Assembly (NCBI GenBank): GCA_009602725.1
Contig: WELB01000008.1
Span: 676,284-716,894, forward strand
DNA length: 40,611 nt
From: Spirogloea muscicola
Lineage: Eukaryota; Streptophyta; Zygnematophyceae; Spirogloeales; Spirogloeaceae
Direction: 5' to 3'
Made by a program: the position numbers and the translations under genes. The notes below the pieces were generated by a model, which was not told the DNA's origin, did no database searches, and worked only from the letters and a program-made list of their open reading frames with translations. This document shows, piece by piece, positions 1 through 13,500 of this stretch. Position 1 is the first letter of the stretch. Each line of letters begins with the position of its first letter.

Positions 1-3000
1 ACCGCCGCCGTCGCCGCCGCCGCCGCCGCCGCGCCCGGCCCGCCCCCGCCGGCGGTCGTCCACCTCTATCGGCGGCCGTTGCTCTCCGACTCCGCGGCCG
101 CTTCCCTCCTACACAAGGTACGCCAGGCGGGCGCGGACGGCCTTCAGGCCAGCGACGTTCGGCAGGCGCCATTCTAGCCACAAGCCGTCGTTGTCTGACG
201 AGGGGCTTGCCTCGCCTCCGCCGCTACCGCCGGCGCGGCCCCAGGTGCAGGACAAGGTGTCCGCCGACGTGGTCGCGATCGAGACTGAGCAGGTGACGTG
301 CTCGCCGTTGTTGCTGCCTGTCGATCGCGCCACTGCTGGCGCCGGCCTTGCTGCCGAGACTGATGCGGCCTGCATCTTCCGCCATCTGCGAGCGAGCAGT
401 GCTACAATGTGGAGCTGGTGGCGCCGCTCGAGGCTTCTGAGGCTGAGAAGCTCCGCTGGCTGCTGCGCGAGACCTTCGAGCCCTGGGCGCTGCAGGACTG
501 CAGCAGCCTCCAGGCCGACGACGGTACTACCACCGAGCCGGAGCCGCTCGCTTACGCTTCGTGGGCTTAGGCGCCATGTCGAGAACGTCGCCTTGTGCGT
601 GAGGTTGTCGATGCCAATACCTGCGCGAGCTGCCAGATCCCACTCTGCTTGTGGCTGGCCGGCAAGAGGTGTCAAGACGGCCAGTGAGCCTGAGACAGCT
701 GCCATTTTGTGGCCCTCCTGCACAGCAGTCGTCGAGGTTGGGCCGCGCCTGTCCTTCACGACGGCGTGGTCGGCGAACGCGGTCTCCATCTGTGCGGCCT
801 GCGGCCTCGGCGACAAGGTTGGGCGCATCGAACGCTCTCGCCAGTACCTGCTCCGGGTCGCCCCCGGTGCGCTGCCCCTCGATGCAACCCAGCTTGCGCA
901 TTTCTCCTCCCTGGTGAGCCGGCCCCCTGTCCTACTCATCCTTCAGCTATCACACTTGAAAACTTATACCTCAGAGAAGCCCAGAGTCTAGGAGTTGGCA
1001 TATTTCCATGAGATATCAGCAGCAGCATATGACGGCCTACGCCTGAGTAGTATACACTCGTCGATGCTGAGGGGTTCGCTTGTTCCCTTAAGGACTCTGC
1101 ACTGCTCAAGTCAACCAAAGGCTTTGGGGAATCCAGCCACCTTGAGGCCCACTTGTGAGCGACGTAGTCGAGGTCTCAATCCTGTGGTTGAGACCTGTTA
1201 AGCTCCTTACTGCTCCCTGTCTGGATGCCAGGCTTGTCTCAGAGGAAAGGCACTGATTGATGTCTCCTGTGCCTGCCGGCAGGTGCATGACCGAATGACA
1301 GAGTGCGTGTACCTCTCGCGTCTTGAATCCTTCAAGACAGATGTTGTGCCGCAGCCCGTTATCCAAATCCCAGTGATGGAGGTGTGGCCGATGCCGCTGC
1401 TCTTTGATCCAGCTGAAGCAATCCATGTTCTATCTGCGAGCTGCAAGCACTTACTTGTGCTGCAATTGTGATATGCTACTGATGCTATCTTGCAAATGAG
1501 GTTGTTCGTTGTGTTTTGGCGTTTACAGGAAGGGAGGGCGGCACTGGAGGCTGTGAACCGGTCCATGGGACTCGCCTTTGATGACTGGGATTTAGATGTG
1601 AGGCTTCTCGACTGCTAAGGGGTCCCATTCCTTGCTTGTTTGGCTCCCGCGGATATTGTTGACGCATCCAAGCTTCAAATGCAGGACTCTGTACCTGAGG
1701 TGCTTGTCAACTTTTATAGTGAGATCTACTTGGTGCTGCCGCTGGGCTTGCTAACCGTGACACACCATGTAGAGCAGTGGTCGTCAAAGGGGTCAGCTTT
1801 AAGCTTCCAAAGGTGAGGGCTGAGCGGAACGCGCCGCCTGCTCCATGTGCGCAAGACTGATGTGCTTGCCATGGCGCCACGTATGCTGCTGCAATTCCTG
1901 CCTGGGTGCAGTACTACACGACACTGTTCAGAGACGATATTGGGCGCAACCCCACCAATGTTGAGCTCTTTGACATCGCACAGTCCAACAGCGAGCACTC
2001 GCGCCACTGGTTCTTCCAAGTAATACCTTCTTGCGACCTTGGTTTGCCCTTGCAGCAACTACTTGTGCAAGCCGCCTGCTTCTGCGGCACTACATCATTA
2101 CACTTGCCGCCGCCTTTGCAACCTTGGGAGCCCCTCACAATCTCTGAGATGCGAGCACACTGCACTTCTGATACCATGCCACGCAAGGCAAATGGTTGGT
2201 CATGTCAGCCATTGCCACCTCAGCTCGCCTTGCCTCGCCTCGCCTCGCCTCGCCTCGCCTCGCCTCAGCTTCTGCCTGCGTTCGGCAGGGTAATCTGAGC
2301 GTTGATGGCGAGGCCGTGCCGCACACACTCATGAGCCTGGTCAAGGAGACTCTCAAAGCCAACCCGAACAACTCAGTAATCGGCTTCAAGGACAACTCAA
2401 GGTTGTGGACCTTGCCCCACTTCACTAATTTGGCAGCCTTACATGAGCGTACTTCCAGAAATCACAGGAAGCAAACATATAGAACCGTAATTTGTTGTAG
2501 ACCTCGTTACATACATCTATTACCGTGACGAGACAGCATGAGAAGTAGCAGCCTCCTGGATTGAAGATGGGGCAGAAGCGTCTCATCCAATGCTTGTCCT
2601 CGTGGCTAGCAGTGCAATAAGGGGAGGAGATGTTGTGGCCATCCTTCCCCGCGCCCCAGGCACTCCCAGCCCCGTGGACGCCGTGCGCAGGGACTTTGAC
2701 ATACTCTTCACTGCGGAGACCCACAATTTCCCGTGTGCGGTGAGTTGCCGATTTCTTATGGAATTGTATTGATTTCATACTTGACAAGCCCAAACAATTT
2801 CCTGTTTGCACTATAGTTGTACGTCAACTCTGTGCCTCACGGAGCGGCAGCTGCCTGTCCTGTGGCGCGCAAGTCTGCAGGTCGCTCCTTATCCAGGAGC
2901 TGAGACGGGGGCAGGGGGACGCATCCGTGACACTCACGCCACAGGCATTGGTTCCCTGGTTGTGGCGGCCACTGCAGGCTATTGCGTTGGGAATCTCCAG

Positions 3001-6000
3001 GTGCTCCATCATCATGATGCCCATGCCTTGCTCTTGATTGACCTTTCTATGTGGTCCATCCTACTTTGGCTGCACCTTATCGACTCAGCTCCTAGCAGCC
3101 GCTTGCTCTTACCTGTCCCCATGTTGTGCCCAAGACTGCTTTTTGACTTGCGTTTTGACGAACAGATTGTGGTTTCTTGATTCTCAATGCCATGCCTTTA
3201 CCAAGCACAATTATTACTGGCTTTCCTCTAACAGGTGGAAGGACACACTGCACCGTGGGAGGATACCTCCTTTGACTACCCGTCAAACCTTGCCCCGCCC
3301 CTGCAGGTCTGTCAAGGTCCTCATAAATTGACATACCCATGCTCGTCAAGGAAGTGAGCCCAGAGTCGAGGAGTTGTGCATCCCTGATGATCTCATTGTG
3401 GAGCAATGACACCCCAGATACTTCTTGATGCCAGCGATGGCGCATCTGACTACGGCAACAAGTTTGGCGAGCCTCTCATCCAGGTCAAGCGCTTGTTGCA
3501 GTGTTCTAGCAGGCTTTGAATTGCCAGGTTGCTCATGGTCCTTGTGGATGGTGTACAGGACATGGTAAAGTTTCGTTTTGGTGTTTATTCTTTGTGGCCC
3601 CATTTCAGAGGGATACCATTGCAAGCTTGCTGAGGGGGCTTGAGGTGCTTCATGCAGGGTTACACACGGAGCTTTGGAATGCGGATGCCCAGTGGCGAGC
3701 GGCGGGAGTGGCTCAAACCCATCATGTTCTCCGGCGGCATAGGCCAGGTCAGAATGCCACGCTGGAGTAAATTTGCATCCTTGAAGCAGTCTCCTGCACC
3801 TTGACTACCTGATTATAGATAGTCAGAGTACATCTTATGTTACTGTCCTTCCTCCACTGCAATGAGTGGGTTCTAGGGGTTGCATCGATTTTGTATATCA
3901 TATTCTACATGGTGCTCAGCTGTGGCCCGCAAGTTTGGCAGATTGACCACAATCACCTGAGGAAAGGGGAGCCCGAGGTCGGCATGCTGGTCGTGAAGGT
4001 CTGTGCCTCTCCTGCAGCTCCAGCAATGCTTCCCATTCCGCCCATTTGACCATACGGCTTGCTTCATGGTGTTAATCCTCCAGTTTCTGTTACATCTGTA
4101 TCTCAAGTAATAATGTCAATTGACGCATATATCTGCAAAATTGGGTGAGGAATACTGTAGCTGGAGCAGAGGCCAGACTGTAGAGCTCTGATATCGAGCT
4201 TGGATGATGGGCTAGATTGGCGGCCCAGCGTACAGGATTGGCATGGGCGGGGGGGCGGCATCAAGCATGGTGAGCGGCACTCGGGATGCGGCGCTGGACT
4301 TTGACGCCGTCCAGCGCGGCGACCCTGAGATGGCTCAGAAGCTGTACCGCGTAGTTCGGACGTGCGTGGAGCTGGGGGAGCACAACCCCATCGTGTCCAT
4401 TCACGACCAGGTCAACCAAATACCATGGGTTCTCAACTCCAGCGTATGCTTTGGTCCCAGGTCTCCATGTGCCTGCGCTGATATTTATTCTGACTCTTAA
4501 GCTTTTCTGTTCTGACAGGGTGCAGGTGGAAACTGCAATGTGGTGAAGGAGATCATCTACCCAAAGGCAGGAGCTTGCCTCCTGCCGTCCTCTATCTCCA
4601 CTTCTCTTGCCTAATTACATCGCCGTTAGGTGATGCTTTTGTCATTCTTAGACTTCCACCTGTCTCAATTACCTCGATCCGAATCATGATCATTCCCACT
4701 TGTATAGGCAAACCTGCAAAGCCCTTGACGCCACTGTATTTGTCATGTGCAGGGGGCAGCAATTGATGTGCGGTCGATTGTGGTTGGCGACGAGACAATG
4801 TCTGTGCTAGAGATATGGGGGGCGGAGTACCAGGAGCAGGATGCCCTGCTGGCCAGGCCTGAAAGTGAGGCACTGCTGCGCGCCATATGCCAACGCGAGA
4901 GGCTGTCGTTGGCTGTCATTGGCCGCATCAGGTAGTGTCTAAGCTCCAATAGTGTAAGATTGACACTTTGCCACTCTCTGACACGCCGCCACCAGTCCAA
5001 GGGAAAGGGGTTGGTAGTCTCTGAGTTGACCTTTGCTTTGCCAGATTTGATGGCATAGACCTCATGTGCTGCACTTCTGCTCCGAAAATATGGGTGTTCC
5101 TGACTCTTCAGTCTATTGCAGAGTGACAGGCTCAAAGTAGAGGCATGAGCAGGAGCCTGCATGTCCTTATAATGACCACATTAGGGCTGATGTGATTCCC
5201 TCCTACCTTGACAGTGGGGATGGTAAGGTGGTCCTCATGGACAGCAAAGCTCAGGAGGTTGCCAGGGAGCAAGGCCTGCCGCCACCGTTGCCCGCTGTGG
5301 ACCTGGATCTGGAGAAGGTCAGCTGCTTGACACACAGCAGAAGTTGAGGTCCTCTAATGGATGCCGGTACCTTGCCTTGCTCGCAAGTTAGCCATGGCCG
5401 TCACTGCTGCCTTCGAAACAGCGAGCAAAACCACCTGCATTCTGTGCCTAGGTACTTGGGGATATGCCCAAGAAGAACTTCCACTTCACAAGACGGAAGT
5501 TGGAGACAGAGATGTTGGACTTGCCGCTTTGCCTCACGTTCGCCGACGCCCTGGAGCGCGTCTTTCGCCTCCCGGCCGTTTGCTCCAAGCGCTTCCTCAC
5601 CACCAAGGTGATCATCAGCTCGGTAGCAGTATCGATGGGGTGTCGAGGCCCGTGACAGTGGCCCATTGTGGGCAGGCCCAATACAGCCATCACTGCAGTT
5701 GCACATGTGAGAGGGGCCTTTTAAGCCCTTCTTATCTTCCAAGCGAGCTACTCGTGCTCCATCCTTCTGACGCCTGGTCCAGCTACTTGCAACAGGTGGA
5801 CAGATGCGTCAGCGGGCTGGTGGCGCAGCAACAGACTGTGGGGCCTCTTCAGCTGGCGCTGGCAGATGTGGCTGTCATCGCTCAGGTCTGCACATGAGTA
5901 GCGGGAGTGCTCTCCTCCTGCTCCCTTGAACTCAGATATTGTCTTAGTTGTGAATTGACATGTCATCATCTTATGTTGTCATGTTATCCAAAGCAAGTAC

Positions 6001-9000
6001 TTGAGCCTGCCAGTCTGTGTGAACCTGACCCATGAGGCCATTTTTTGCAGACGCACACTGGCACCACTGGAGGTGCATGCGCCATCGGCGAGCAGCCCCT
6101 TAAGGTTTCTACTGATGACCTCCTACACAGCTATCAGCCAAGACCGTGACCCAGGGTACAGCAGTTGAAAAAGACAGTGACTCTTTGACGTGTTTAAGAC
6201 CAAGTCAGGGTGGTCAATTGCAGGGGCTCCTGAATCCTGCAGCCATGGCAAGGCTGGCCATTGCGGAAGCACTGTGCAACTTGGTGTGGGCCAAGGCAAG
6301 CTTACCAGACTAAATGAGTATTGACAAATTCCTGTAGGCTGACCATTTGCCTGTCCGTTGGTAGCTTGACGTGTTAATTGATTTAATACTATGAGCTGCC
6401 ACTTTCGCCTACAGAACTGCTACTGCTAGCATCTTAGCACAGAAGACTGCCAGGTGCTCAGATTTATCGTCCTGGAAGTAGGAGAGCATTGGGCACAGAG
6501 AATTATGTATCCCTTCTGTACGGCACTGAGTATTGGACACAGGCACCTTGCGTATTTCAGGTGAGCAAGCTGGAGGATGTGAAGGCGAGCGGCAACTGGA
6601 TGTATGCTGCCAAGATGCTGGGGGAGGGGGCTGCCATGTATGATGCGGCTATTGCTCTGAGGGACACCATGGTGGAGCTAGGGATAGCCATTGACGGTGG
6701 AAAAGACTCTCTATCCATGGCTGCCCAGGTACAGCTTGTGACTTGAGATGTGAATCATATAACACTTCCAGTTTTTGGCCTGTCATTTGCGGCAATACGT
6801 TGTGTAGCCAGCTCCTGGCGCTCAAGCCACAATCACGTTGACTAGAGCTGCCCATGGTAACTCAGGCAGGTGGCGAGACTGTCATGGCGCCTGGCAATCT
6901 GGTCATTTCTACCTACGTGACGTGCCCTGATATCACACTCACTGTGACCCCAGACCTCAAGGTTGGTCCTTTATTCTCAATGGTGGTACAGTCTGTTTTG
7001 CTTCTCACGTTGAGTTAAGGAGCTGAGATATAGAGGACAATCGGCCATACACCTAGGTCTTGATCACAAGGGCTGTAGGTGTGATGTCGTGTGAGGGGTG
7101 CCTTGTGACAGCTTGGTGATTGCGGCGTACTTCTGCACGTGGATCTTGGTGGTGGGGCGCGCCGACTGGGAGGCTCGGCATTTGCTCACGCATATGACCA
7201 AGTACTGTTTGATGCACAGTCACAGCGCATCTGGTGCAGCACAGTCATGACAGTGTGTGCTGGAGTTGCTAAATGGCATCATGTTCTATGCAAGATCAAT
7301 CTCCAGATTTGACTTAGCTGACTTGGCTGGTCGTTTGCTATGACAGCTTGGAGCTGAATGTCCTGATGTTGACATTGCAGTACTGAAGAAAGCATTCAAC
7401 ACAGTGCAGGTATGGCATTCTGCCTAGAAGGTTTCCAGCAGCTAGGGCTCCATACCTTGTCCTGCAAGCCAGCTAGACGTTCTTGTCGCACTTGTCACAA
7501 TTGCTTGTGATCCCAACACAAATATGGGCCTTTGAAACGTCAGTGTCTTGCGTAGCTTGCAGATGCAATATGTCTCGTCCTGCTCTGATTGATTCTTGTG
7601 CTCTTTGCAGTCATTAATCTCCAGGAGGCTCATCTCTGCTGGCCATGACATCAGTGACGGTGGCCTCATAACTGCTCTGGCAGAGATGGCCTTTGCTGGC
7701 AACTGCGGGCTTGTTGCAGACGTAGCTCTGCCACCACAATCAGATGCAGCGCCAAGGCATCACAATGCGTTCAAGGCCCTTTTTGCTGAAGAACCTGGGC
7801 TGCTCATTGAGGTTGTTTGTGCAGATGATTGTCTTTGTTGGGTTTCTGTTGGGTCAAGCAGCAACATAGCAGACCTGCCAACATGTTGTACAAAACCTGG
7901 TCTTAATTGATATTCTTTTGCCGTACTCAGGTGTCCAAGACCGACACAGAGCAGGTGAAGAGCGAATTTGCAGCTGCCGGTGTTCCCTGTGTGGAGATTG
8001 GACACGTCACATCTGCCCCTGTCATCAGAGTTTCGGTGGGCAGCAAACTCCACGTGGAGAGGGCCACTGCGGAGCTTCGTGATCTGTGGGAGGACACGTC
8101 CTTTGCCCTGGAGAGGCTGCAGAAAGTAGAGCACTGTGTGGATACAGAACAGCAGGTACGCTGCTGTTGCCTTGTTTGGTGCCAGTAGTAGTCAATCTGG
8201 AAATCTGATGGTGCACTCTGAGCACAGCCAGCACTTCATTTGTTCGGCTGCGGTTCAATTGCAGCCGCATCTTTCTGCTTGCGAGGTAGGATCTCTGGTG
8301 GTGGCAAAGTCCCGACTTTGGAATAATTGAGAAGGTTACCAGCAGCTTTAGGGACAGAGAAGTCCAGGTGATGGAGTACAAGGGCAAGTAAACCAGTAAA
8401 TTTGAGTGGAGGCAGAGCTACTGGGGGCCTTGTGATGTGGCAGGGGCTAAGGTATCGACAGACACCATCCTGGAACCTTTCCTTCACGCCAACAAGAACC
8501 GCGGAGGAAATCATGTTGCGACGCGATAAGCTTAAGGTGGGACTTCTTAATGTTCCTGCTTTTAACAGAGCCATGAGATTTTGTTGATTCTGGAGACTTT
8601 TGGAAGTGAGATAGGTTGCTGACAGTAGTGGTACAGTACAGTCAGGAGAGGGCTGCATGAGCAAGAGGAGTGTGGACCTGAGCGCCTTGGCAATAGCAGG
8701 TGGCGGTGGTTAGGGAGGAAGGCAGCAATGGCGACCGCGAGATGGCGGCAATGATCCACGCAGCTGGCATGGAGCCTTGGGACATTGCTATGTCAGACCT
8801 GCTGACTGGAAAAGCTTCGCTGCAGCCATTCTCTGGGGTAGTCTTTGTGGGCGGCTTCAGGTATTGCCGCTAAAGTCAACTTCGAAAGTGCAATTGCAAT
8901 TACTGCTTCAGTTGTCCGTGTGTCTCGACTTAACTGCAAACAGATTATCTGTGGAGCAAGCCACGAAGGTAGACATTCAGATTCAAGCTTTCTTTGCTGG

Positions 9001-10110
9001 CAGGAGTCGAGCCCGTGGTTGTCCTCCTGTAGACTTATGCTTAGGGCCTATATGTCTCATTATGAGCTTATCAATTCCCTCTCTTTCTTGAAGTTATGGT
9101 GACGTGTTGGACTCAGCCAAGGGGTGGGCTGGCACCATCCAGTTCAACGAGAATGTTTGGCAAGAATTTCAGAGGTTCTATGACCGGCCAGACACTTTCT
9201 CGCTTGGCGTCTGCAATGGCTGCCAGCTCATGGCACTTCTTGGCTGGGTACAGTATCTCAATCTCAAGCAGTGGGGCGCAATGCTTGGCTCGACGGGGTT
9301 CAGGGACTTGGGTTTGCATTACTTACCTTGCTGTAGTGTGGCAGGCAACTTGCTCAAGCTCGCTCATGCAAAGCACGACGCACAACTCACTTGTTGGAGA
9401 CTGTGGGAAATGCTCACATCTGCTGTGTCATTGATGCAGGTGCCTGGACCATTGATGGAGTGTTCATCGGGAGAAGTTGGGGATATCGCACAGCCGCGCT
9501 TTGTGCACAACGAATCTGGCCGGTTTGAGTGCCGCTTTGCGTCTGTAACAATCAAGGACTCCCCTTCGCTGATGCTCAAGTAAGCATAGGGATCTGTCGT
9601 GGGATGGCACTCCTCACAAGCCAATGATTTCCCCGTGCTCAGCTTGTCAGCCTTGCCTCACTTGGTCTTACATAAGTACGATCCTAGACAACTTTTACAA
9701 TCAAGCATTTTCGCAGACTGAGGGCTCACAAGTCTGTTTTTAGGAATATGGCCGGCACAACTTTGGGCATCTGGAACGCCCATGGCGAGGGTCGGGCGTT
9801 CTTCCCAAGCAGCCAAGTGCACGAGAGAATCCTGAAGTCAGGCCTGGCACCCGTGCGCTACTGCGACGACGGCGGAGAGCCGACTGAGCAATACCCGTTC
9901 TGCCCGAATGGTTCTCCTGGCGGCATAGCAGCGCTCTGCTCGCCAGATGGGCGCCACCTTGCCATGATGCCCCACCCAGAGCGGTGCTTCCTCATGTGGC
10001 AGTTCCCCTGGTTCCCGGCCAATTGGGCACACCTGGACTTGGCTGGGCCCAGCCCCTGGCTGCGCATGTTTCAGAATGCCCGCGAGTGGCTGGAGCTTCA
10101 GAGGATGTGA
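1..10110 (+). CDS. purL: Phosphoribosylformylglycinamidine synthase (FGAM synthase), 5' end cut by window
   Basis: This enzyme converts FGAR, glutamine and ATP to FGAM, the fourth step of purine synthesis; in plants it is imported into plastids and mitochondria. The visible exons join in one frame to 1350 codons plus a TGA at 10108, close to the size of the single-chain eukaryotic enzyme. Visible landmarks are VEVGPRLSFTTAWSANAVS (exon 726-913), NSEHSRHWFF (1912-2019), ETHNFPCA (2613-2739), GAETGAGGRIRDTHATG (2881-3000), GGGAASSM (4216-4410), GHDISDGG (7611-7811), and a C-terminal class I glutaminase domain with nucleophile Cys in GVCNGC (9094-9247, about residue 1171 from the window edge) and its His-Glu pair in MMPHPERC (9744-10110). 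The first visible residues are Ala/Pro-rich and then turn into the conserved VVHLYRRPLL, so the true start and any transit peptide lie left of base 1. All catalytic elements look intact. It converges on the GWD gene. Confidence 0.96.
2224..2266. repeat. CTCGC pentanucleotide microsatellite
   Basis: About eight copies of a five-base unit (CTCGC, one copy altered to CTTGC) lie inside the purL intron 2020-2288, about 20 bases before its acceptor. The tract is non-coding and C-rich, so it may act as part of the polypyrimidine signal. Confidence 0.9.
4567..4752 (+). other. GC-AG intron in purL
   Basis: The exon reading GAGGNCNVVKEIIYPK ends at AAAG followed by GCAGGA, and the next exon starts GAAIDVRS after a normal TGTGCAG acceptor. 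The join restores the conserved family sequence in phase 0. The nearest GT (4587) would break the frame. Confidence 0.75.
6296..6560 (+). other. GC-AG intron in purL
   Basis: The exon ending LCNLVWAK is followed by GCAAGC, the classic GC-donor context AAG|GCAAG. The next exon starts VSKLEDVKASGNWM after TATTTCAG. The join is phase 0 and matches the plant family. Confidence 0.82.
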
Positions 10111-10516
10111 TACTGCCGCAACAACCACATTGCCTTCATTGCTGCTCAGACTTGTTCTGCACCTACTCCAATGTCCACACACAGAACCTGCAGTCCCCAC
10201 ATGTTTGCAAGTACCCACAAGTTCGCTGGCAATTTGTCAGTGCACTGAGCTGTGAGTATCAATGGGTTGCTTCACAAGTGGTGTGACCTCATTGATACCA
10301 AGATTGAAAAGGAAGCAAGTTGCACGGCAGCTCTGCAGGGCTGGTAAAGAAAGTGTCATTGAATGGATAAAGGAGCTCAATTCAAGTAATCAGAATGTCA
10401 CCGCAGCTGTCTGAGCTCCAACGCCGCAGTCCCGTCAGAGTCAATGTTGGCAATCAGAGAAGACTAGACAACAGTTACATATTGTTTATGGACCGGGCAC
10501 CCACAGACAGTATGGT
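10111..10516. other. Convergent 3' region between purL and GWD
   Basis: These 406 bases separate the two stop codons and must hold both 3' untranslated regions. No further coding signal is seen. A UGUAA signal is visible for the minus-strand gene only; none is visible for purL within this interval. Confidence 0.75.
10475..10479 (-). promoter_or_regulatory. UGUAA poly(A) signal for GWD
   Basis: TGTAA on the minus strand lies 38 nt past the GWD stop codon. UGUAA is the usual poly(A) signal in chlorophyte algae, replacing AAUAAA. A five-base match alone is weak; its position gives it weight. Confidence 0.45.
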
Positions 10517-13500
10517 CTACATTTGAGGGCGAGTCTGCACAACATAGAGCTCCCCGTCCTTAATGACTCCTTCAATGTCCTGTGCCGAGCCAAGAGCTTC
10601 CTCAATGGCAGCACCTGCCTTGCCAATCTTGATGAGGATCTCTTTTCTAAATTCAGGATCAGTAGTGAGCGGGTCCGTCGAGTAATCCACCACCCTCTCC
10701 TCCTCCTCGTCCATGGGCACACTACAGAGTTGTATGCACAGTCGATGTATTAGATGCCATGCTAAACAAGTGGGATAGCATGCTACACAAATTTCAAATA
10801 CTGGTCGAAAGACTGTCATATTGCAGAACTGCAGTGTTGAGCACAGCCTAGCAGAACTCACTAAGAATGGCATCACAAGCTGGAGGGTGTCCAGAACCAA
10901 GATATACCTGTCATACAGCCCTGCACCAGCATAGCCCTCCAGATCCTCTCCATTGGAGTCTGATCGGAATATAACGGACTGCTTGATGAAGAGGCCTACG
11001 CGCTTGCTTGGGTACCCCAAAACCTGGCCACGCAGTGCTAGGAGAGCTAAGTTGACTGATGAGACAACTCAAATGACACAACATCAACATCTTGGTCAAA
11101 AATCTTGGTCATCTTGGTCATCTCGAACACATCATTCCAGTCCGAGTACAGCTGCAGGCTATAACAGGGTGTGAGATTCACGCCCCATTGCAAGTGCTTA
11201 CCACTCATGGGCCACGGAGACGTGAAAGGCATTGCTCACCTTGGGGCTGCTGAGGTCACTCTTCTTTACACTGAAGCTGAGAGCCCGGCCCGAGGATGCA
11301 CCCACTAGAGTCTCTCCCAGGCCCTTCACAAGCTCGGCATAAATCTCCGACTCGTCGCCCGTGGAAGGATTGGTGGTGTGGATAACAAAAGCATAATCGG
11401 CTTGCACCACCTCCTGGACGAGGACTGCCATGCAGAGATCCGCATGCGCCAGGTTCACCTTGCGCATACTAAAGTAGGCTCGCTCATTCCACTTGCTCGC
11501 CCAAACCTATACAACCACAGTCAAGTCAACAGTTACAATGGTGCTTGAAGGTGGGTGTTGACCAAGTGCAAGCAAGCCATCCTTGATCTTAAAGGTGTCA
11601 GAGGAGCCTCCAGTTGTCAGCTTGAGGTGGTACTGCAAAGCAGAAGCAAGTTGGAGATGCCTCTTAAGGTGTGAATGCCGTTACGGACCTTTTTGATTGC
11701 TGTCCACGCCTGCTCCCAGCGCTGCTCACCCTCATCACCAGGCCAGGGCATGCTAGAGCTCTTCATGACACTCTTCAGTTCCTCAACCTGTCAAACAGAC
11801 ACTTGACAGACGACTAATTGTTGTCAGTCCATGAGGTGACAAAGGGCCAAATAAACCTCCAGCAATCCAAAAGGGAGTGCAATTCAGGGGCCCTCTACAA
11901 CTTGAGGTGCAGGAGCACAACCCTAACAGGTGCAAAGGCACAAGTTGGGTAATATGCATGTAGTAGAGACCAGCGATGGTGTGGGCTGGAGCTTCAGCAC
12001 AGCCTTGCGAATGACTGGCAGCTTGTGAAAGTCGCCTGCTTCCACCTCGTTGACAAGAGCTTCAACCTCTGCCTTCACTTCCTGCATGAGACATAGCACA
12101 AATTGCCAACACCATTCATGATGAGGGTGAGTGATTATACCTGACAGCAGAATTCAAGCCATTGCCTACTTAATGATGACTACTGGTCTTACTCAAGATC
12201 AAGTATCTGGCAGCCCCAGCAGGAGAAGTTGGGGGAATTCACCTTGTTGAATGGCTCAGCGAGAACCTTCTCAAACGTGCCAAAAGGAAGGGCAGCTGAT
12301 GTAGGAAGCTTGACCCACGAAGGAAGCTGACCTCGCAGACCTGCAATGTTGCGAGACTTTGCTCCAACCTACATTTAGCACGCCCCATGTCAGCATGGTC
12401 AATAATTTGTAGCATTGCCATCACACATTGCAGACAGGCACAGAAATTCCAACAACTCCTCCAACAGTGACCCTCCACCAGCAACCCTTGCTTGAAAGTC
12501 CTTCAACAACACTCATGCAAAGAGTGACTTTGATAGCAACTAACCAGCTCCGGTGTAAATCCATCAGCAGAGACAGCGTATTTGCCAGCAAAGCTTTTCT
12601 TGGTGATAGAGAGGCCTGTAGGGATCTCCTCAGACGCCTCAGATGCCACAGGATCAGGAGAGACATCTGCCTCTGGTATCTCCCTGCATCAGAGACTCCG
12701 ACCAATGTGATATGCATGATGTTAGCATCTAATAGTCTGCCATGGCTTTGCTGGCCGTGATGCGACAACAACCCAACCAGGGCATCCATGCAATCTTTAC
12801 GTGTGAAATACGTATGTCTGCATACATTGACAAAAAGGTCTATCAAAGTAGGCGGAGGCACCTATATGTGAGATCTGCATTGGCAGTGGGGCTCACAACC
12901 AGTGCCTTGCTCTCCATGCCCTTGAGCTCAGCAAAAATTTGGTCATCAAAGCAGGTTGCAAAGCAGACCTGCATTTACGATGCAACCCACAGTCAGATAG
13001 CAGACTCTGAGTGAAGCTAATGCGTACACCACCCTTGTGAGCACTGACTCCTACACAAGTTGACCCTTGTGATTGCTGTCTAATTGCTGGACAGAAGGAA
13101 ACAGCCGCCCTACCTCAATCAAAGCTTGCTATACTTCTCTAAAAGCGGGTGAAAAGAACCATCATTGTCAAGTGCATCTTATACATGAGTTGTCTCCTTA
13201 CCTTGCTATTTCTTGCTCTGACAGAAACGTGGGAAAGGACATCCGGCATGTCAGGGGTGAGAACTGCGACGACTCCGTCTGGAATTTCTTCTTCGCCCTT
13301 CACCCTGCTGGCGATCAAGATTGTTGGCTTGCTGTACCTGTAGTCCTGCACCTCACTTAGATCTGCCACAACCTCCACAAAGCCCTTCACCTCGACTGGA
13401 CTGATTACTTGCCAACTGCATTCAATAAACAAAGGTTGACATAGGCTTAGAGTGGGAGCTTAACCTACAATGTCCCCATCTTTCAAAACTGGTTTATAGC

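Larger units (their letters stand above)
1..10110 (+). other. purL: Exon map of purL (33 visible exons)
   Basis: Inferred exons: <1-117, 245-292, 400-523, 726-913, 1283-1381, 1529-1597, 1912-2019, 2289-2401, 2613-2739, 2881-3000, 3235-3306, 3418-3483, 3658-3747, 3942-3998, 4216-4410, 4519-4566, 4753-4931, 5215-5317, 5452-5607, 5796-5885, 6051-6104, 6224-6295, 6561-6728, 6866-6961, 7112-7201, 7347-7409, 7611-7811, 7931-8155, 8444-8536, 8700-8860, 9094-9247, 9440-9579, 9744-10110. They sum to 4053 nt, divisible by three, with every phase matching its neighbour. Thirty introns are GT-AG and two are GC-AG (after 4566 and 6295). Least certain are the 245 acceptor and the 523 donor, where family conservation is weak. 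Confidence 0.85.

Noticed and set aside
109-939. Long minus-strand frame of 276 codons opposite purL exons
   Set aside because: It runs antisense across real purL exons and introns in GC-rich DNA, with no recognisable domain; it is a composition shadow.
191-991. Plus-strand 266-codon frame at the purL 5' end
   Set aside because: It reads through introns 293-399 and 524-725. Only the segments at 245-292 and 726-913 belong to purL.
2224-2290. CTCGC tract as a CRISPR-like or regulatory array
   Set aside because: It is a simple microsatellite inside an intron with no spacers.
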